The notes under the pieces are model-generated. The model made no database searches. It saw only the letters and a list, made by a program, of their open reading frames with translations, and was not told where the DNA came from. Positions 1-11,847 of a stretch of DNA of 64,000 nucleotides are shown here, piece by piece; position 1 is the stretch's first letter, and the number at the start of each line of letters is the position of its first letter. The stretch covers positions 3,288,342-3,352,341 of the forward strand of contig JYIP02000007.1 of assembly GCA_001051155.2 (NCBI GenBank), given 5' to 3'. The stretch is from Chrysoporthe austroafricana. Lineage: Eukaryota > Ascomycota > Sordariomycetes > Diaporthales > Cryphonectriaceae. Made by a program: the position numbers and the translations under genes.

Positions 1-3000
1 GAGAAGAATTGGTAATATAGCTATGCTTAAACAAAAAAGCTAGTATAGCAAATAGCGAAAAATGCCCGGGATATTCCAAAAAAGAAAGATCGCTTATAAT
101 AGGATAATAGCCGATTAGGATTATAAAGTCCTTATGCATTACGATTAAAGAAAACGAAAGGCATATTATTTTGGATGCATATATTAATGGGCAGCAATAT
201 AGCATATTATTGGATAGCGGCATATAAGGAAATTTTATTTTGCCGAAAACCGTTAATAAGGAACGGATTCTTTAAACGCAAAAGAAAAATTCCTATAAGC
301 TTAATATTATAGAAAGAAAAATAATTGCGTATAACTTAAATATAATCGATATGGAAACTAATTATCTACTTATTTCGATCCAAAGCCTTATAATAAATAT
401 TATTTTCAATATTACGGATATAATATAATACAAATTAATCTTAGGAATACTTTAGCTTAAGAAATATAATTTTCGAATCGATTGGACTATTAATTAAATT
501 TTATAAGAATAAGCCGTATTTACTGAAAAGGTTATAATTATTAGTAAAAGAAAAGACTTAATTATTAAAGATAATATAAGAAAAATGCGCTTAAATAGGC
601 TTATAAATACCTTTAAAGCAGGAAAGCAAGCTATAATATAAGGAAGGGTTACGAATATTTTAAACTTCCAAACGAAAATTGAAAACGAACCAAAATTATA
701 AGTAACTATTAACTAATAGAAGTTTGGTTAAATACGGAATAATATAAGAAAATATGAATTATAGAACTATAAAAAAGTATAGCTTTTATAGTACGAATAT
801 GCTAGAAAACAATTTGGCTTAATACCCGATAAATACCCGAAACTATTAAAGACGAGAAAGCCCTAAAAACAAGAGGCCAGTAAAGCAAAATACGCATAAC
901 GGTACTTTATATTCCTGCAAATCGCAAAAAATAAAGAAAGACTATTACCGGAATTTAAGAACGTATTACAGGAATATTATAAGTTCAAGAAACTATAGCA
1001 AAAGAAATTCGATTATGGCTTATTAAAGTATGGCCCTTTCGATTATAAAATCCTATTGAAAGAAAGAATAAAATCGCAAAATTACCCTATCTATAAGCTC
1101 GACCAAGCGAAATTCGAAGCACTTAAAGAATATATCGATAAGAACTTAAAGAGAGATTATATACGGAAATCGCGATTATTAGCAAAATACTCAATTCTAT
1201 TTATGCCCAAAAAGAATAGCAAATTACGACTTTGTATGGACTATCGATAGCTTAACGATATTACGATTAAGAACCGCTATCCCTTACCGTTAATAAGAGA
1301 AATACGAGACCGATTGATAAGAACAAATTGGTTTACTATTCTGAATTTCAAAGAAGGATACTATTATATCCGAATCAAAGAAGATAATATTTGGAAAATA
1401 GCTTTCAAAACTCGCTACGAACATTTTGAATACGTAATTTTACCTTTCGGACTAACCAATGCGCCCGTATCTTTCCAAAAAATAATCAATAATATCTTTC
1501 GCGAATACTTGGATATTATTATTATTGTTTACTTTAATAATATCTTTATCTATTCAAAAGATCTTATATTGCATAAATAATACGTATAGCAAGTATTCCA
1601 AATATTATAGGATAATAAATTCTTTATAAAATTAAGCAAATACTAATTCTATTAGCAAAAAATTAATTATTTAAGCTATACTATTAAGCTAGGATAAATT
1701 AGCATGCAAAAAGATAAAGTTTATGCAATAAAAGAATAGCTTATATTAGAAAAAACTAAAGAAATTAAGGCATTTTTCGGCTATACTAATTTCTATTAAT
1801 AATTCATTTAGGATTATAGCAAGATCGTATACCCTTTTACGGACTTTATAAAGAAAGACTAGAAATTCGAATAAATATAAGAAATACAAAAAGCATTCGA
1901 CAAAATTAAGAAACGAATTATATCGGAATTCATATTTTATAAAGCAAATTCGAACAAATTATTCGAAATCGAAACCGATATATCAGACTATACGCTCGAT
2001 AAACAGCTAGGTTAACGAGATAATTCAAGACGATTTAGGATCGTAAACAATTTCTCAAAAAAATTAAATAGCCCGGAATTCAATTACGGAATTCCAGATA
2101 AAGAATTAATAGCAATTATTAAAGCATTCGAGAAATAATAATATTATTTGATCGGAACAAAATATTAGATAATAGTATATTCAGATTATAAAAATCTGAT
2201 AACGTTTATAACGATAAAAATCTTAAATAAATGATAAGTTAAATAAGCAGAATTTCTCTTACAATTCAACTTAAAAATTGTATATTGCAAAGGATTTGAA
2301 AATAGCAAAGCAGATATATTTAGCAAACGATTAAACTATTAAGATATAGAGCTAAAAGAATTGCAAAACATTTTCAGATAAGATAAAAATAATAACTTTA
2401 TAAATAAAGCTAAGGAATTCGATACAATTATCAGAATCAATAATAATAAGAAGAAACTAGAAAATATAATGCCTAAAAAATAGGACGAATATATTAAAGA
2501 AATATATAGCGCGCTAGCATATAGCTATTAAAGAATCAAAGCTACGTACGAAAGAATTAAGAGATAATAGAACCTTCCAAGCTTTAAACGAAAAATCGAG
2601 AATATCTTACGGGAATGCAATAATTGCAAGAAAAACAAAATTGAATATTACAAGCCCTATAGACTATTCCAATTATTCCTTATTCCGGAAGCGGTTTAGC
2701 AATCTATTAGCTAGGATTTCATTACTAAGCTATTTCTCTTACGAGAATCCTTAACGAAAATATAATATAATAGCATCTTAATAATAGTTTGCAAACTGAA
2801 TAAATACGCTTATTTCCTTCTCTATAAAGAAAGTAATACGGCAAAAAACCTCGCATATATATTCTTGAAAACGGTTATAACCAATTATAGCATGCTTAAA
2901 GAAATTATTTCCGATAAAAATAAGAAATTTATATCAAATTTCTAGATTTTATTTATAAAATTATTCGGAATATAGCAAAAGATATTTATAGCATTTCACT

Positions 3001-3539
3001 TATAAATAAATAGATAAATAGAACAAATAAACTAGATTATCAAATAATATTTATAATACTATATAAATTATAAATAGGATAATTAAGTCGATTTGCTATT
3101 ATTAGTATAATTCGTATATAATAGCGCAAATATAAGTACGATAAAGAAATTATTATTTTACGCATTTTATAGCTATAATCCAATAGCTTATTATAACGAA
3201 CTATTAAGAATAAATACAAAAATAGCAGAAAAACGAATTAAGAAAATCAAAAAAATCTAAGAAAAATTTCAGAAAGAACTAAAATTTATACAAGAAAGAA
3301 TAATAAAATATATTAATTCCAAAAGGATTAAAAGACTAATCCTATAAGAAAGGGATAAAGTCTATTTCGTTTAACGAAAGGAATATATCAAAATAACTAG
3401 ATTCTCTTACTTACTAGATTATAAAAAATTAAAACCATTCAAAATCTTAAAGAAAGCTTCAGATATCAATTTCGAACTCGCATTACCCTATAGAATAAGA
3501 ATCTATCTAGTATTTCATATCTCACTTTTCGAACCAGTA
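1..3539 (+). pseudogene. E1 pol, 5' part: protease, RT, RNase H, integrase
   Basis: The aspartic protease signature reads LLDSG with Asp-Ser-Gly at 213-221, followed by a stop two codons later. The reverse transcriptase is readable at 1056-1600 in one frame with a single TAG (1248-1250) inside the DYR-x-LND motif, a CAG-to-TAG change. Further on are PFGLTNAP-x-SFQ and YFNN, where the catalytic YxDD has become YxNN. RNase H has an ETDISDY motif near 1975. Integrase follows at about 2500-3000, with a WDFIT-like first catalytic Asp region and EIISD. The frame stops at the insertion of element A. Order PR-RT-RH-IN identifies Ty3/gypsy rather than copia. Confidence 0.85.
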
Positions 3540-3955
3540 TATTATAAACCAACGTACGGGATAGAAGGATAAAACCCTAACCTAGGCTCCAGTCAAGAAA
3601 TGGAGATATATGCCCTGCAGGAATTACGTAAGCTAAGGTTAGGGTTACCAGGGCTTAGCCTAGCTTACTGAAGCTCAGTAAGCAGCAGTAAGCCTTGCCG
3701 AATAACTATAAGCCAAAGCTGAAAAGCTGGATATATAAAACCCAGATATTTACTAAGTAGATAAAGATAGCTTTTCAGTTATCAATTTAAATATCAATTG
3801 GACCCTATTATTGGTAGCTATATTGGCTTATGAATATTGCGATATCTCGATAAACCCGTCCTGAAATCTCAAGGCTAAACCTAGTACCGCTTTTATTAGC
3901 ATAAACCTTTCGACTTTGCAAGTATATCTTAAGATTTGCTGCAGCGTTTATAATA
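3540..3955 (+). repeat. Element A 5' LTR
   Basis: Starts TATTATAAAC and ends GTTTATAATA, RIP-altered forms of the TGTTATGAAC / GTTCATAACA termini that survive in solo LTRs G and K. It contains a telomere-like GGTTAGGGTTA at about 3637-3647 and a TATATAA box at 3732-3738 inside an inverted repeat. It aligns with the 3' LTR at 10457-10872 over the same length, 416 bp. Confidence 0.9.
3718..3779 (+). promoter_or_regulatory. LTR core promoter: TATA box inside a 62-bp inverted-repeat module
   Basis: Left arm GCTGAAAAGCTG (3718-3729), TATATAA (3732-3738), right arm TAGCTTTTCAGT (3768-3779). The same 62-bp span recurs in other LTRs: B (21533-21594) with perfect 12-base arms ACTGAAGAGCTA / TAGCTCTTCAGT, D (12802-12863) with perfect arms ATTAAAGAGCTA / TAGCTCTTTAAT, and K (46127-46188, reverse). 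Transcription would be expected to start some 25-35 bp past the TATA box, so the right arm should fall at or near the RNA 5' end. Function of the arms is inferred only. Confidence 0.6.
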
Positions 3956-5080
3956 TTTTGACAATTCTTATTCAAGATCGGTTTAGTATATACCCTTTAA
4001 GCAATATTCAGAATATAATAGCGCCCCAGACCCCGTTCTTATCTAATAACCAGGTTTTTCAGAAAGAAATACCGGTCGTCCTTACTAACGAGCAATTCCA
4101 GTAATAAAATATGGCTCTATATCAATAACTTGAAGAAATTAAGAACGAAATTATCCGCCTTAACGCCTTCCAGCAAGCTAAGGCTTTCAAGTTTAATAAG
4201 CCCGGCCCTTACAAAAGCATTCGGGAAAACTTCCAGGCCTTCTTAATGCAATTCAAAGCCTATTTCAAGCATTACGGAACCCAATTCAGAACTATTTACG
4301 ACAAAATAAATTTCGCGGGAAGCCGCCTCGAAAGAACGGCCTTCCAGTAATAGGAACCAACCTTTCGTAACTATTTGGATAATAGTAAAGAATTTCGCTC
4401 AGAAGACATTAAGCGTATTTTCCAGCATTATGCCAATTTCGAATCAGCTCTTACTAAGACTTTTGGAAACCCGGACGAATAATATATTGCGATATGGCAA
4501 TTAGAGGCATTTCGATAAATTAGTTCGGCCGCGGACTATACGGCCAAATTTCGATAGATTGTCGCCTATTTCGATTACGAAAACGAACTTCTTATGGATG
4601 CCTATTACGCAAGATTTAAAGAAAAAGTTAAAAACGAATTTTATAAGGAAAACCGATTTAAGGAATTTAACGAATTCATTAATAAAGCAGTCCGTATCGA
4701 TAACCGACTATACGAATAATAGCAATAATGGCAGAAAAATTATAATACTATTCTGCAATATTAGCTAAATATTAAGAAATGCAAATTTTAGCATAAAAGC
4801 AAAAACAATACGGCCTATTCGGGTATTACGCATATTAAACTTATAGAACTAGATATTCTTATATATAAATAATGCAAAAAAGTTATTTGTTATAATTATA
4901 GCAAGAAAGGCTATATTGCTTGCAATTGTTAATAGGAATATAAGAAACGAGAATAGAAGCTAGTTTTAGAGAAATAGCTTAATATCGCTTAGCGATAAGA
5001 ACTTAATTAGCTAAATAAAAATATTTAACCGGAATAAATAGCGGATTCTAATTATAGCAGCTTTAGCTAAATAGCTTATT
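3956..5080 (+). pseudogene. Element A gag with CCHC zinc knuckle
   Basis: After the LTR a frame reads through a Pro-rich leader (IIAPQTPFLSNNQ) into an in-frame ATG at 4111 and a retrotransposon gag (capsid-like) region. Recognisable stretches are FQAFLMQFKAYFKHYGTQFR and NPDE-x-YIAIWQLEAFR. The zinc knuckle at 4888-4929 reads C-x2-Y-x4-Y-x4-C, that is CCHC with the second Cys and the His both mutated to Tyr. Several RIP stops (for example near 4350 and 4480) interrupt it. Gag would coat and package the element RNA in cytoplasmic virus-like particles. Confidence 0.85.
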
Positions 5081-5900
5081 ATTAAGACTATTGCATATTA
5101 TATTTTTCGGAAAAAGAAAGTTCAGGATAGTTCTTATGCAAGCTTTAAGGATAATAATAATTTGCTATAAGTAAAAAAGGCTTATTTTATAATACGGTTA
5201 TCCAGAATAATAATTCCGATTGCTTTAACGAAAGATTCTTACGAAATAAAGAAGATTTAGGAAAGTATTTTTTGAATTATTATCTGGAACGATAATAGAA
5301 TAGTATAATAGAAAAAGAAATCGGTATTATACGATTAGAATTATTAATACTTAATAGCATTATTAAAGAATTAATATACCCTAATAAATAGCCAGATAAT
5401 TTATTAATTCCAATTCTCGATAGAAAATTATTAGGAAAACTAGCCCATTATTAACAAAAAAATTGCTAGGATTGCAGCAAATAGATATCCAAATATACGG
5501 AAATTAAATATATTATTTACGGGCTTACGATAAAAGAACTTTTCCAAAGCATATTATTTCAGAATAGCGGATGCTTATTCTAAGAAAACGGAAGGATTAG
5601 TTACTTATACTCTCGTTATTATAAACTTGCTTGGATTAGCTGCATTTACTATAATTGCTAGATATATTTTAGCGAGAAAATTAAATACGATTAATTCTTA
5701 TTTAGGGAATGGGATTAATTGATTTATCCCGTTATAAAAGAAAGAAGGAAATTCAAGAAAATCTTGCATATTAAAGATAATAATGCATATATCGGGCTAC
5801 CCGATAATTGCCTATAAGTATATATCAATAAGAAAACTATATAGGAATAATGCTATGTAATAGCATATTCTATATATATATAAGATAAGGCTAAGGAATA
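5030..5900 (+). pseudogene. Element A gag-pol linker with two W-C-C-SEK motifs
   Basis: Between the zinc knuckle and the protease lies a linker of roughly 300 codons. It holds two copies of a small motif, one near 5068-5140 and one near 5629-5720. The pattern is W-x2-C-x4-C-x2-[H/Y]-F-S-E-K-x4-5-[W]-F, with acidic sequence between the copies. B carries both copies in clearer form. The Cys/His arrangement suggests a small metal-binding fold, but that is inference. I do not recognise it as a named domain. Confidence 0.5.
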
Positions 5901-8900
5901 GTATAAGCTGCAGAAAATCGGGAAGAATTAGCAGCAAAGCCAAATTCAAGCAAAAAAGCTAATATAACAAGCAGCAAAAAATGCTTAAGATACTCCAAAA
6001 GGGAAAGATCGCTTGTAATGAAATAATAGCCGATTAGAATTACGAGATCCTTATATGCTATTATTAGAGAAAACGAGAAGCATATTATTCTGGATGCATA
6101 TATTAAAGGATAACGATATAGCGCACTATTGGATAATAGCGTATAAGGAAATTTTATTTTGCTAAAAGTCGTTAATAGGGAATAAATTCCTTAGATGCAG
6201 AAAAAAGATTCTTATAAGCTTAATATTATGGAAAGAAAATCGGTTACGTATAACTTAAGTATAATCGATATGGAAACTAATTATTTATTTATTTCGATCC
6301 AAAGCTTTATAACGAACATTACTTTTAATATTATAAATACGGTATAGCATAAGTTAATCTTAGGAATACTTTGGCTTAAGAAATATAATTTTCGAATCGA
6401 TTGGATTACTAGCCAGATTTTATAAGAATAAGCTATATTTATTAAAAAGGTTGCAATTATTAATAGAAAAAGAGATTTAATTATTAAGGATAGTATAAGG
6501 AAAATGCGTTCAAATAGGCTTACGAATACCTTTAAGGCAGGAAAACAAGCTACGATATAGGAAAGGGTTACGGATACTTTAAACTTCCGAACGAAAATTG
6601 GGAACAGACTAAAACTATAAGTAATTATCGATTAATAAAAGATTAGTCAAGTACGGAACAGTACGAAGAAATGTAAATTGTAGAACTATAAGGAAATACA
6701 GCTCCTATAGCATAAATATGCTAGAAAATAGTTTGGCATAGCATTTAACAGATATTCAAAACTACTAGAAATAGGGAAATTTCGAAAACAAGAAGCTAGC
6801 GAAGCAAGATACGCATAATAATACTTTATATTCTTACAGATCGCAAAAAACGAAAAAGGACCGATACCGATATTCGAAAATATATTAAGAGAGTATTATA
6901 AATTCAAAAAATTATAGCAGGGAAAGTTCGATACGGGATTGCCAGAATATAGCCCATACGATTATAAAATTCCCTTAAAAGAGGGAATATAGCCGAAATT
7001 CTTCCCTATTTACGGCTTTAACAAAATAAAACTCGAAACGCTTAAGGAATATATTGACGAAAACTTGAAGCAAGGCTATATACGATTATCGCAATTACTA
7101 GCAGGATACCTTATCCTGTTCGTACCCAAAAAGAACAGCAAACTATAGCTTTATATGGATTACTAATAGCTTAACGATATTATTATCAAGAATCGATACC
7201 TATTACTGCTAGCAAGCGAAATAAAAAACCGACTGAATAGAGCAAAATGGTTTATTATGCTTAATTTCAAAGAAGGATATTATTATATTAGAATTAAGGA
7301 AAGCGATATTTGGAAAATAGCTTTCAGAATACGCTACGGATATTTCGAATATATAATTATGCTTTTTGGACTTACGAATGCGCCAGTATTTTTCTAAGAA
7401 ATAATTAACTATATATTACGCAAGTTTCTGGATATTACTATTATTATCTACCTTAATAATATCCTTATTTTTTCCAAAAACCTTAAGATATACAAGCAGT
7501 ACGTACGGGAAATATTCCAAATATTGCAAAATAATAAGCTTTTAATCGAATTAAACAAATATTGTTTTTACTAATAAAAAGTCAATTATCTCGGGTATAT
7601 TATTAAGCTAGGATATATTAGCATGCAAGAAGATAAAATCAAAACTATACGAGAATAGCTTTAATTTAGAAATATCAAAGAAATCAAATTATTCTTAAGC
7701 TATGCTAACTTCTACCGATAGTTTATTAGAAATTATAGCAAAATTGCATATTCCTTTATAAGCTTTATAAGGAAAGATTAGATTTTTGAATGGACAAATA
7801 GAATATAGGAAGCATTCGACGAAATTAAAGAAAAAATTATATCGGAACTAGTTCTTTGCAAAGCAAACCCAAAGAAATTATTTGAAATTGAAACCGATAT
7901 ATCAGACTACGCATTCGGCAGATAGCTAGGCTAACGAAATAGCTAAGGACGCTTCCAGGTAGTAAGTAACTTTTCGAAAAAACTGAACGGACCAGAGCTC
8001 AATTACGGAATCCCAAATAAGGAATTAATAGCAATTATCAAAGCATTCGAAAAATAGCAATAATATTTGATCGAAACCAAATATTAGATTATAGTATATT
8101 CCGATTATAAGAATTTAATAACGTTTATAACTATAAAAGTTCTAAACAAACGATAAGTTAGATAGGCAAAATTCCTTTTACAATTCGATTTAAAGATTAT
8201 ATATTGCAAAAGATTAGAAAATAGCAAAGCAAAAGCATTTAGCAGGCAAATAGATTATTAAAATACGAAATCTAAAGAATTGCAAAATATTTTCAAGCAA
8301 GATAAAAACGGCAGCTTTATAAACGAAGCAAGAGAATTCAATACGATTATCAAAATCGGTAGCAAATAAGAAAAGCTAGAAAATATAACTACTGAAAAAT
8401 AAAACGAATATATCAAGACTATATATAATGCGCTAGCATATAGCTATTAAGGAATTAAAGCTATTTACGAAAGAATCAAAAAATACTAGAATTTATTAGG
8501 ACTTAGACGAAAAATTAAGAATATCTTACAAGAATGCGATAGCTGCAAAAAAAATAAAATTGAATATTATAAGCCTTATAGACTATTCTAATTATTCCTT
8601 ATCCTAAAAGCGGTTTGGCAATCTATTAGCTGGAATTTTATTACCAAACTATTTCTTTTACGAAAACCCTTAATCAAAATGCAATACGATAGCATTTTAA
8701 TAATGGTTTGCAAATTAAGCAAGTATGCTTATTTCTTTCCTTATAAGAAAAGTAGTATAGCAGAAAATCTCGCATATATATTTTTCAGAATAATTATAGC
8801 TAATTATAGCATACTTAAAGAAATTATTTCCGATAGAAATAAGAAGTTTATATCAAATTTCTGGATTTTACTTATAAAGCTATTCGGAATATAGCAAAAG

Positions 8901-9670
8901 ATATTTATAGCATTCCATTTATAAATAAATAAGCAGATAGAACGAATAAACCAGATTATTAAATAATATTTATAATATTATATGAATTACGAATAGGATA
9001 ATTGAATAGAATTGCTATTATTAATACAATTCGTATATAATAGCATAAATATAAATATAATTAAGAAATTATTATTCTACGCATTCTATAGCTATAACCC
9101 AATAGCTTATTATAACGAAATACTAGGAATAAATATAGAAGCTGCAGAAAAGCGAATTAGGAAAATTAAGAAAATCTAAGAAAAATTTCAGAAAGAACTG
9201 AAATTTATGCAAGAAAGAATAATAAGATATGCTAATTCCAAAAGGATTAAAAGACCAATCCTATAAGAAAGGGATAAAGTCTACCTTATCCGATGAAAAG
9301 AATATATCAAAACGATAAGATTCTCTTACTTATTAGACTATAAGAAGTTAAAACTTTTTAAAATCTTGAAAAAAGTTTCAGATATCAATTTTGAACTTGT
9401 ATTACCTTATAGAATAAGAATTTACCCGGTATTCCATATCTTATTCTTTGAACTAGTATTAAAATCAACCAAAATGGATAAGATTATCCAAATCGAAAAT
9501 AACGAATTAGAATATAAAATCGAACGAATCCTTAAATATTGCGGACCGAATTATAGCCTAGAATATTTTGTTAAATGGAAAAAATACTTAATAAGCGAAA
9601 ACTTATAAGAATTAAGAATTAATTTACAAAATGTATTATAAGTATTAGCCGACTACTTAAATAGATAATA
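5900..9670 (+). pseudogene. Element A pol: protease, RT, RNase H, integrase, chromodomain
   Basis: The protease reads LLDNS at 6129-6140, so the catalytic D-S/T-G is lost. RT runs at about 7000-7500, with PVFF(stop)EIINYI and YLNNILIFS in place of YLDD. RNase H includes ETDISDYAFG near 7900. Integrase at 8460-8960 includes ILIMVCKLSKYAYFFPYK and EIISDRNKKF. A chromodomain follows at about 9470-9650, containing YKIERILKYCGPNYSLEYFVKW; chromodomains target gypsy integration to heterochromatin. Domain order fixes the element as a chromovirus. RIP stops occur throughout. Confidence 0.85.
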
Positions 9671-9769
9671 ACGAAAGGGAAAAAGCGTATAATAAAAAAA
9701 AAAAAACCGACCTAATTAAAAAGACCGTCCCGGTTCGGAATAGGAATTACTCTTACCCAAAAAACTAAA

Positions 9770-10368
9770 CTAATCTATTATAGAATTATTAATGCTTACG
9801 GAATTCCAATTAAAACCATTAAAAGAAAGATCTATAGCAGCTACTGCAAACTTTTCAGAAATTACTGCTTGCATTTCGATAGCCATATAGCTATACTCTT
9901 CCTTTTCCAAGCCTTGATTTATTAATTTTATCCCCTTTTCCTGAAAAAAGCGGTATTGCTTTTTCAATCGGGCAAAGCGAGCCAGAGATTTAGTTATACA
10001 AATCTGGAACTCGAAAAGTCGCCCCTTTTCTTTAACCTTGCGGCCATTAATCCGGGACAGTTCGTCAGTAACTCGTAATACTATAACGGAATCAGGAAGA
10101 AGAGAAGAAAAGGATGAATCAGGATAGGAAACTTACAAGACAATAACGGAATCCGCCCGGCATTATAAGAACGCTCCCGTTTTGTATAGTTGGAATAGCT
10201 CTTAACTCTATCCACTATACGGCACGATAGGCCTTTTTCGAGGCAGAAAGAGCAAAGCATGATTTCGTACCCCTGGGACTTAATAAAGGAAAACCGCTCG
10301 AGACGAGCGAGACTTTTGGAAGAAAGAGAAGACGAAAGTTTACGGGATTTGTTAATTCTGCTAGACAT
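9770..10368 (-). pseudogene. Element A antisense gene: six-Cys motif plus coiled coil
   Basis: On the strand opposite to pol, between the chromodomain and the 3' LTR. A frame from ATG at 10368 encodes C39-x2-C42-x6-C49-x8-Y58-x2-Y61-x6-Y68. After a frame change near 10135, a second frame runs to 9770 and contains a Lys/Glu/Gln-rich helical stretch. The Tyr residues are one G-to-A change away from Cys, so six Cys spaced like a Zn(II)2Cys6 cluster are implied. Six related copies lie in the window at the same place in other elements. Function unknown; a DNA-binding role is only suggested by the spacing. The C-terminus is more divergent here than in the other copies. Confidence 0.6.
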
Positions 10369-10424
10369 TTTAATTAGGAAAGCGTAACGAAAAGCCTACC
10401 GAATAAAGATACTTATAGAATATT

Positions 10425-10456
10425 ATTAAAGATAATAACCGATAGAAAGGGAATGA
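10425..10456 (+). promoter_or_regulatory. Element A polypurine tract
   Basis: A purine-rich run GATAGAAAGGGAATGA directly precedes the 3' LTR and is preceded by AAAGATAATAACC. The same AGGGATAATAAYCRATAGGRAAGGGATGA-like block precedes the 3' LTRs of E1, B, C, H and J. It fits the position and composition of the plus-strand DNA primer of LTR retrotransposons. Confidence 0.7.
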
Positions 10457-10872
10457 TATTATGAACTAACGTACGGGATAGAAAGATAAAACCCTAATCT
10501 GGGTTCTAGTTAAGAAATAGAGATATATGCTCTGCAGGAATTACGTAAGCTAGGGTTAGGGTTACCAAGGCTTAGCCTAGCTTACTGAAGCTCAGTAAGC
10601 AGCAATAAGCCTTGCCAAGCAACCATAAGCTAAAGCTAAAGAGCTGGATATATAAGACCCAGATATCTATTAGGTAGATAGAGATAGCTTTTCAGTTATC
10701 AATCTAAGTATCAATTGGACCTTACTATTGGTAGCTATATTGGCTTATGAATATTGCGATATCCCGATAAACCCGTCCTGAAATCTCAAGGCTAAATCTA
10801 GTACCGCTCTTGTTAGCATAAACTTTTCGATTCTGCAAGTATATTTTAGGATTTGCTGCAGCGTTCATAATA
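10457..10872 (+). repeat. Element A 3' LTR
   Basis: Begins TATTATGAAC and ends GTTCATAATA, closer to the unmutated termini than the 5' copy. It carries TAGGGTTAGGGTTA at 10551-10564, two and a third copies of the telomere-type repeat. Same length as the 5' LTR (416 bp). TSD CAGTA follows at 10873-10877. Confidence 0.9.
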
Positions 10873-11100
10873 CAGTACTAAAAACGACTAAAACGGACAA
10901 AACTATCCAAATTGAAAATAACGAACCAGAATACGAAATCGAACGAATCCTCAAGTATTACGGACCCGAATACGACCTAGAATACTTTATTAAATAAAAA
11001 GGTTATCCCGCAAGCGAAAACTTATAAGAACTAAAAAGTAATTTACGAAATGCGTTACAAGCATTAATAAACTATTTAGATAAGCAATAGCGGAAAAGGA
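10873..11100 (+). pseudogene. E1 pol 3' end: chromodomain
   Basis: Resumes the E1 pol frame after element A. The chromodomain reads EYEIERILKYYGPEYDLEYF at about 10930-10987, then a stop in place of the Trp of the aromatic cage, then GYPASENL. A tail ALQALINYLDKQ occurs in equivalent form in B. Chromodomains of fungal gypsy integrases bind methylated histone H3 tails and bias insertion to heterochromatin, which fits the nested clustering here. Confidence 0.75.
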
Positions 11101-11128
11101 TCGGCATATAGAATAGCTATTTATAGAA

Positions 11129-11755
11129 TTACTTAAGAAAACGAGCAATATTAGAAGAACCAATCGCATTATTAGCCCCGGCTTCCGAGCCAATAACAGA
11201 CCAGTTAACTTCAGAATCAAATTGCTATAAAGCAATATCAAGATCGAAACTCTCAGGAAAAAGACTTTCGGAAACGAAAGTTTCCGTAACGCAACGCTCT
11301 TTCTCGGCTTTATAACGCTCCTTTTCGGCTTCCTCGGCTTCTAAACGCTCCAATTCCTCGATAGTATCCAATCTATAACGAACGGCCCGCGCTATCTTTT
11401 CGGCCTATAAGCGATATTGTTTTCGCAAACGGTAAACCTTCGCAATCGCCCTTTCCAATTCCTTTTCCGCGTTATCCAGAGCAGTTTTAGCAGCGGAATG
11501 CTAAGCTATAATTCTCTTAACTTGAGAAAGCGACAGGCTACTCATATTACAATTCTTACGCTTGAATCGGATATATTCAGTATAGCAAGAAGAATCTTCT
11601 TCTAACGCAAAATAGCGGGTCTTGCGCCTTTCGCAGAAAGAACAAGCCGGCATTTCGATAGAATAAGAAAAGGCAATAATCCAGAAAGAAGAAGCCTATT
11701 CTATCTTTTTGTAATAACGTTTTTCTATATACGATCGGGCAGTTCTATTTGGCAT
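11129..11755 (-). pseudogene. E1 antisense gene (best preserved copy, 209 codons)
   Basis: One continuous minus-strand frame runs from ATG (11753-11755) to TAA (11129-11131). It has only four internal TAG codons, each explicable as CAG or TGG to TAG. Residues C38-x2-C41-x6-Y48-x9-Y58-x2-Y61-x7-C69 match the Zn(II)2Cys6 spacing, with basic CSFCERRKTR at the start of the cluster. A long Glu/Lys/Arg/Ala-rich coiled coil follows, including EELERLEAEEAEKERYKAE. The C-terminal block is FPESFDLDIAL-x-QFDS. This is the layout of a small fungal zinc-cluster protein, but no activation domain is recognisable and the identity is unproven. Confidence 0.68.
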
Positions 11756-11847
11756 AACGAATTAGGAAAGCACGATTATATACAAAAAACGACTACTAGA
11801 AACTTATAAAAGATCATTAGAGATAACGATTAATAGGAAAGAGATAA

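Larger units (their letters stand above)
3540..10872 (+). mobile_element. Complete Ty3/gypsy element A (7333 bp)
   Basis: Two LTRs of 416 bp each (3540-3955 and 10457-10872) bracket gag, linker, protease, RT, RNase H, integrase and chromodomain, plus an antisense reading frame before the 3' LTR. The 5-bp target-site duplication CAGTA is exact on both sides (3535-3539, 10873-10877). The target is the pol gene of E1, shortly before its chromodomain. All frames carry RIP-type stops, so the copy is dead. It is one of two structurally complete plus-strand copies with matching TSDs and is a good reference for the family layout. Confidence 0.9.

Noticed and set aside
3636..3650. Interstitial telomere from a chromosome fusion
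   Set aside because: The motif is only about two repeats long and occurs at the same place in at least ten LTRs, so it belongs to the LTR rather than marking a fusion.
11417..11605. Plus-strand ORF of 62 codons in E1
   Set aside because: It is opposite to the better supported antisense gene of E1 (11129-11755, minus) and has no counterpart in other copies.
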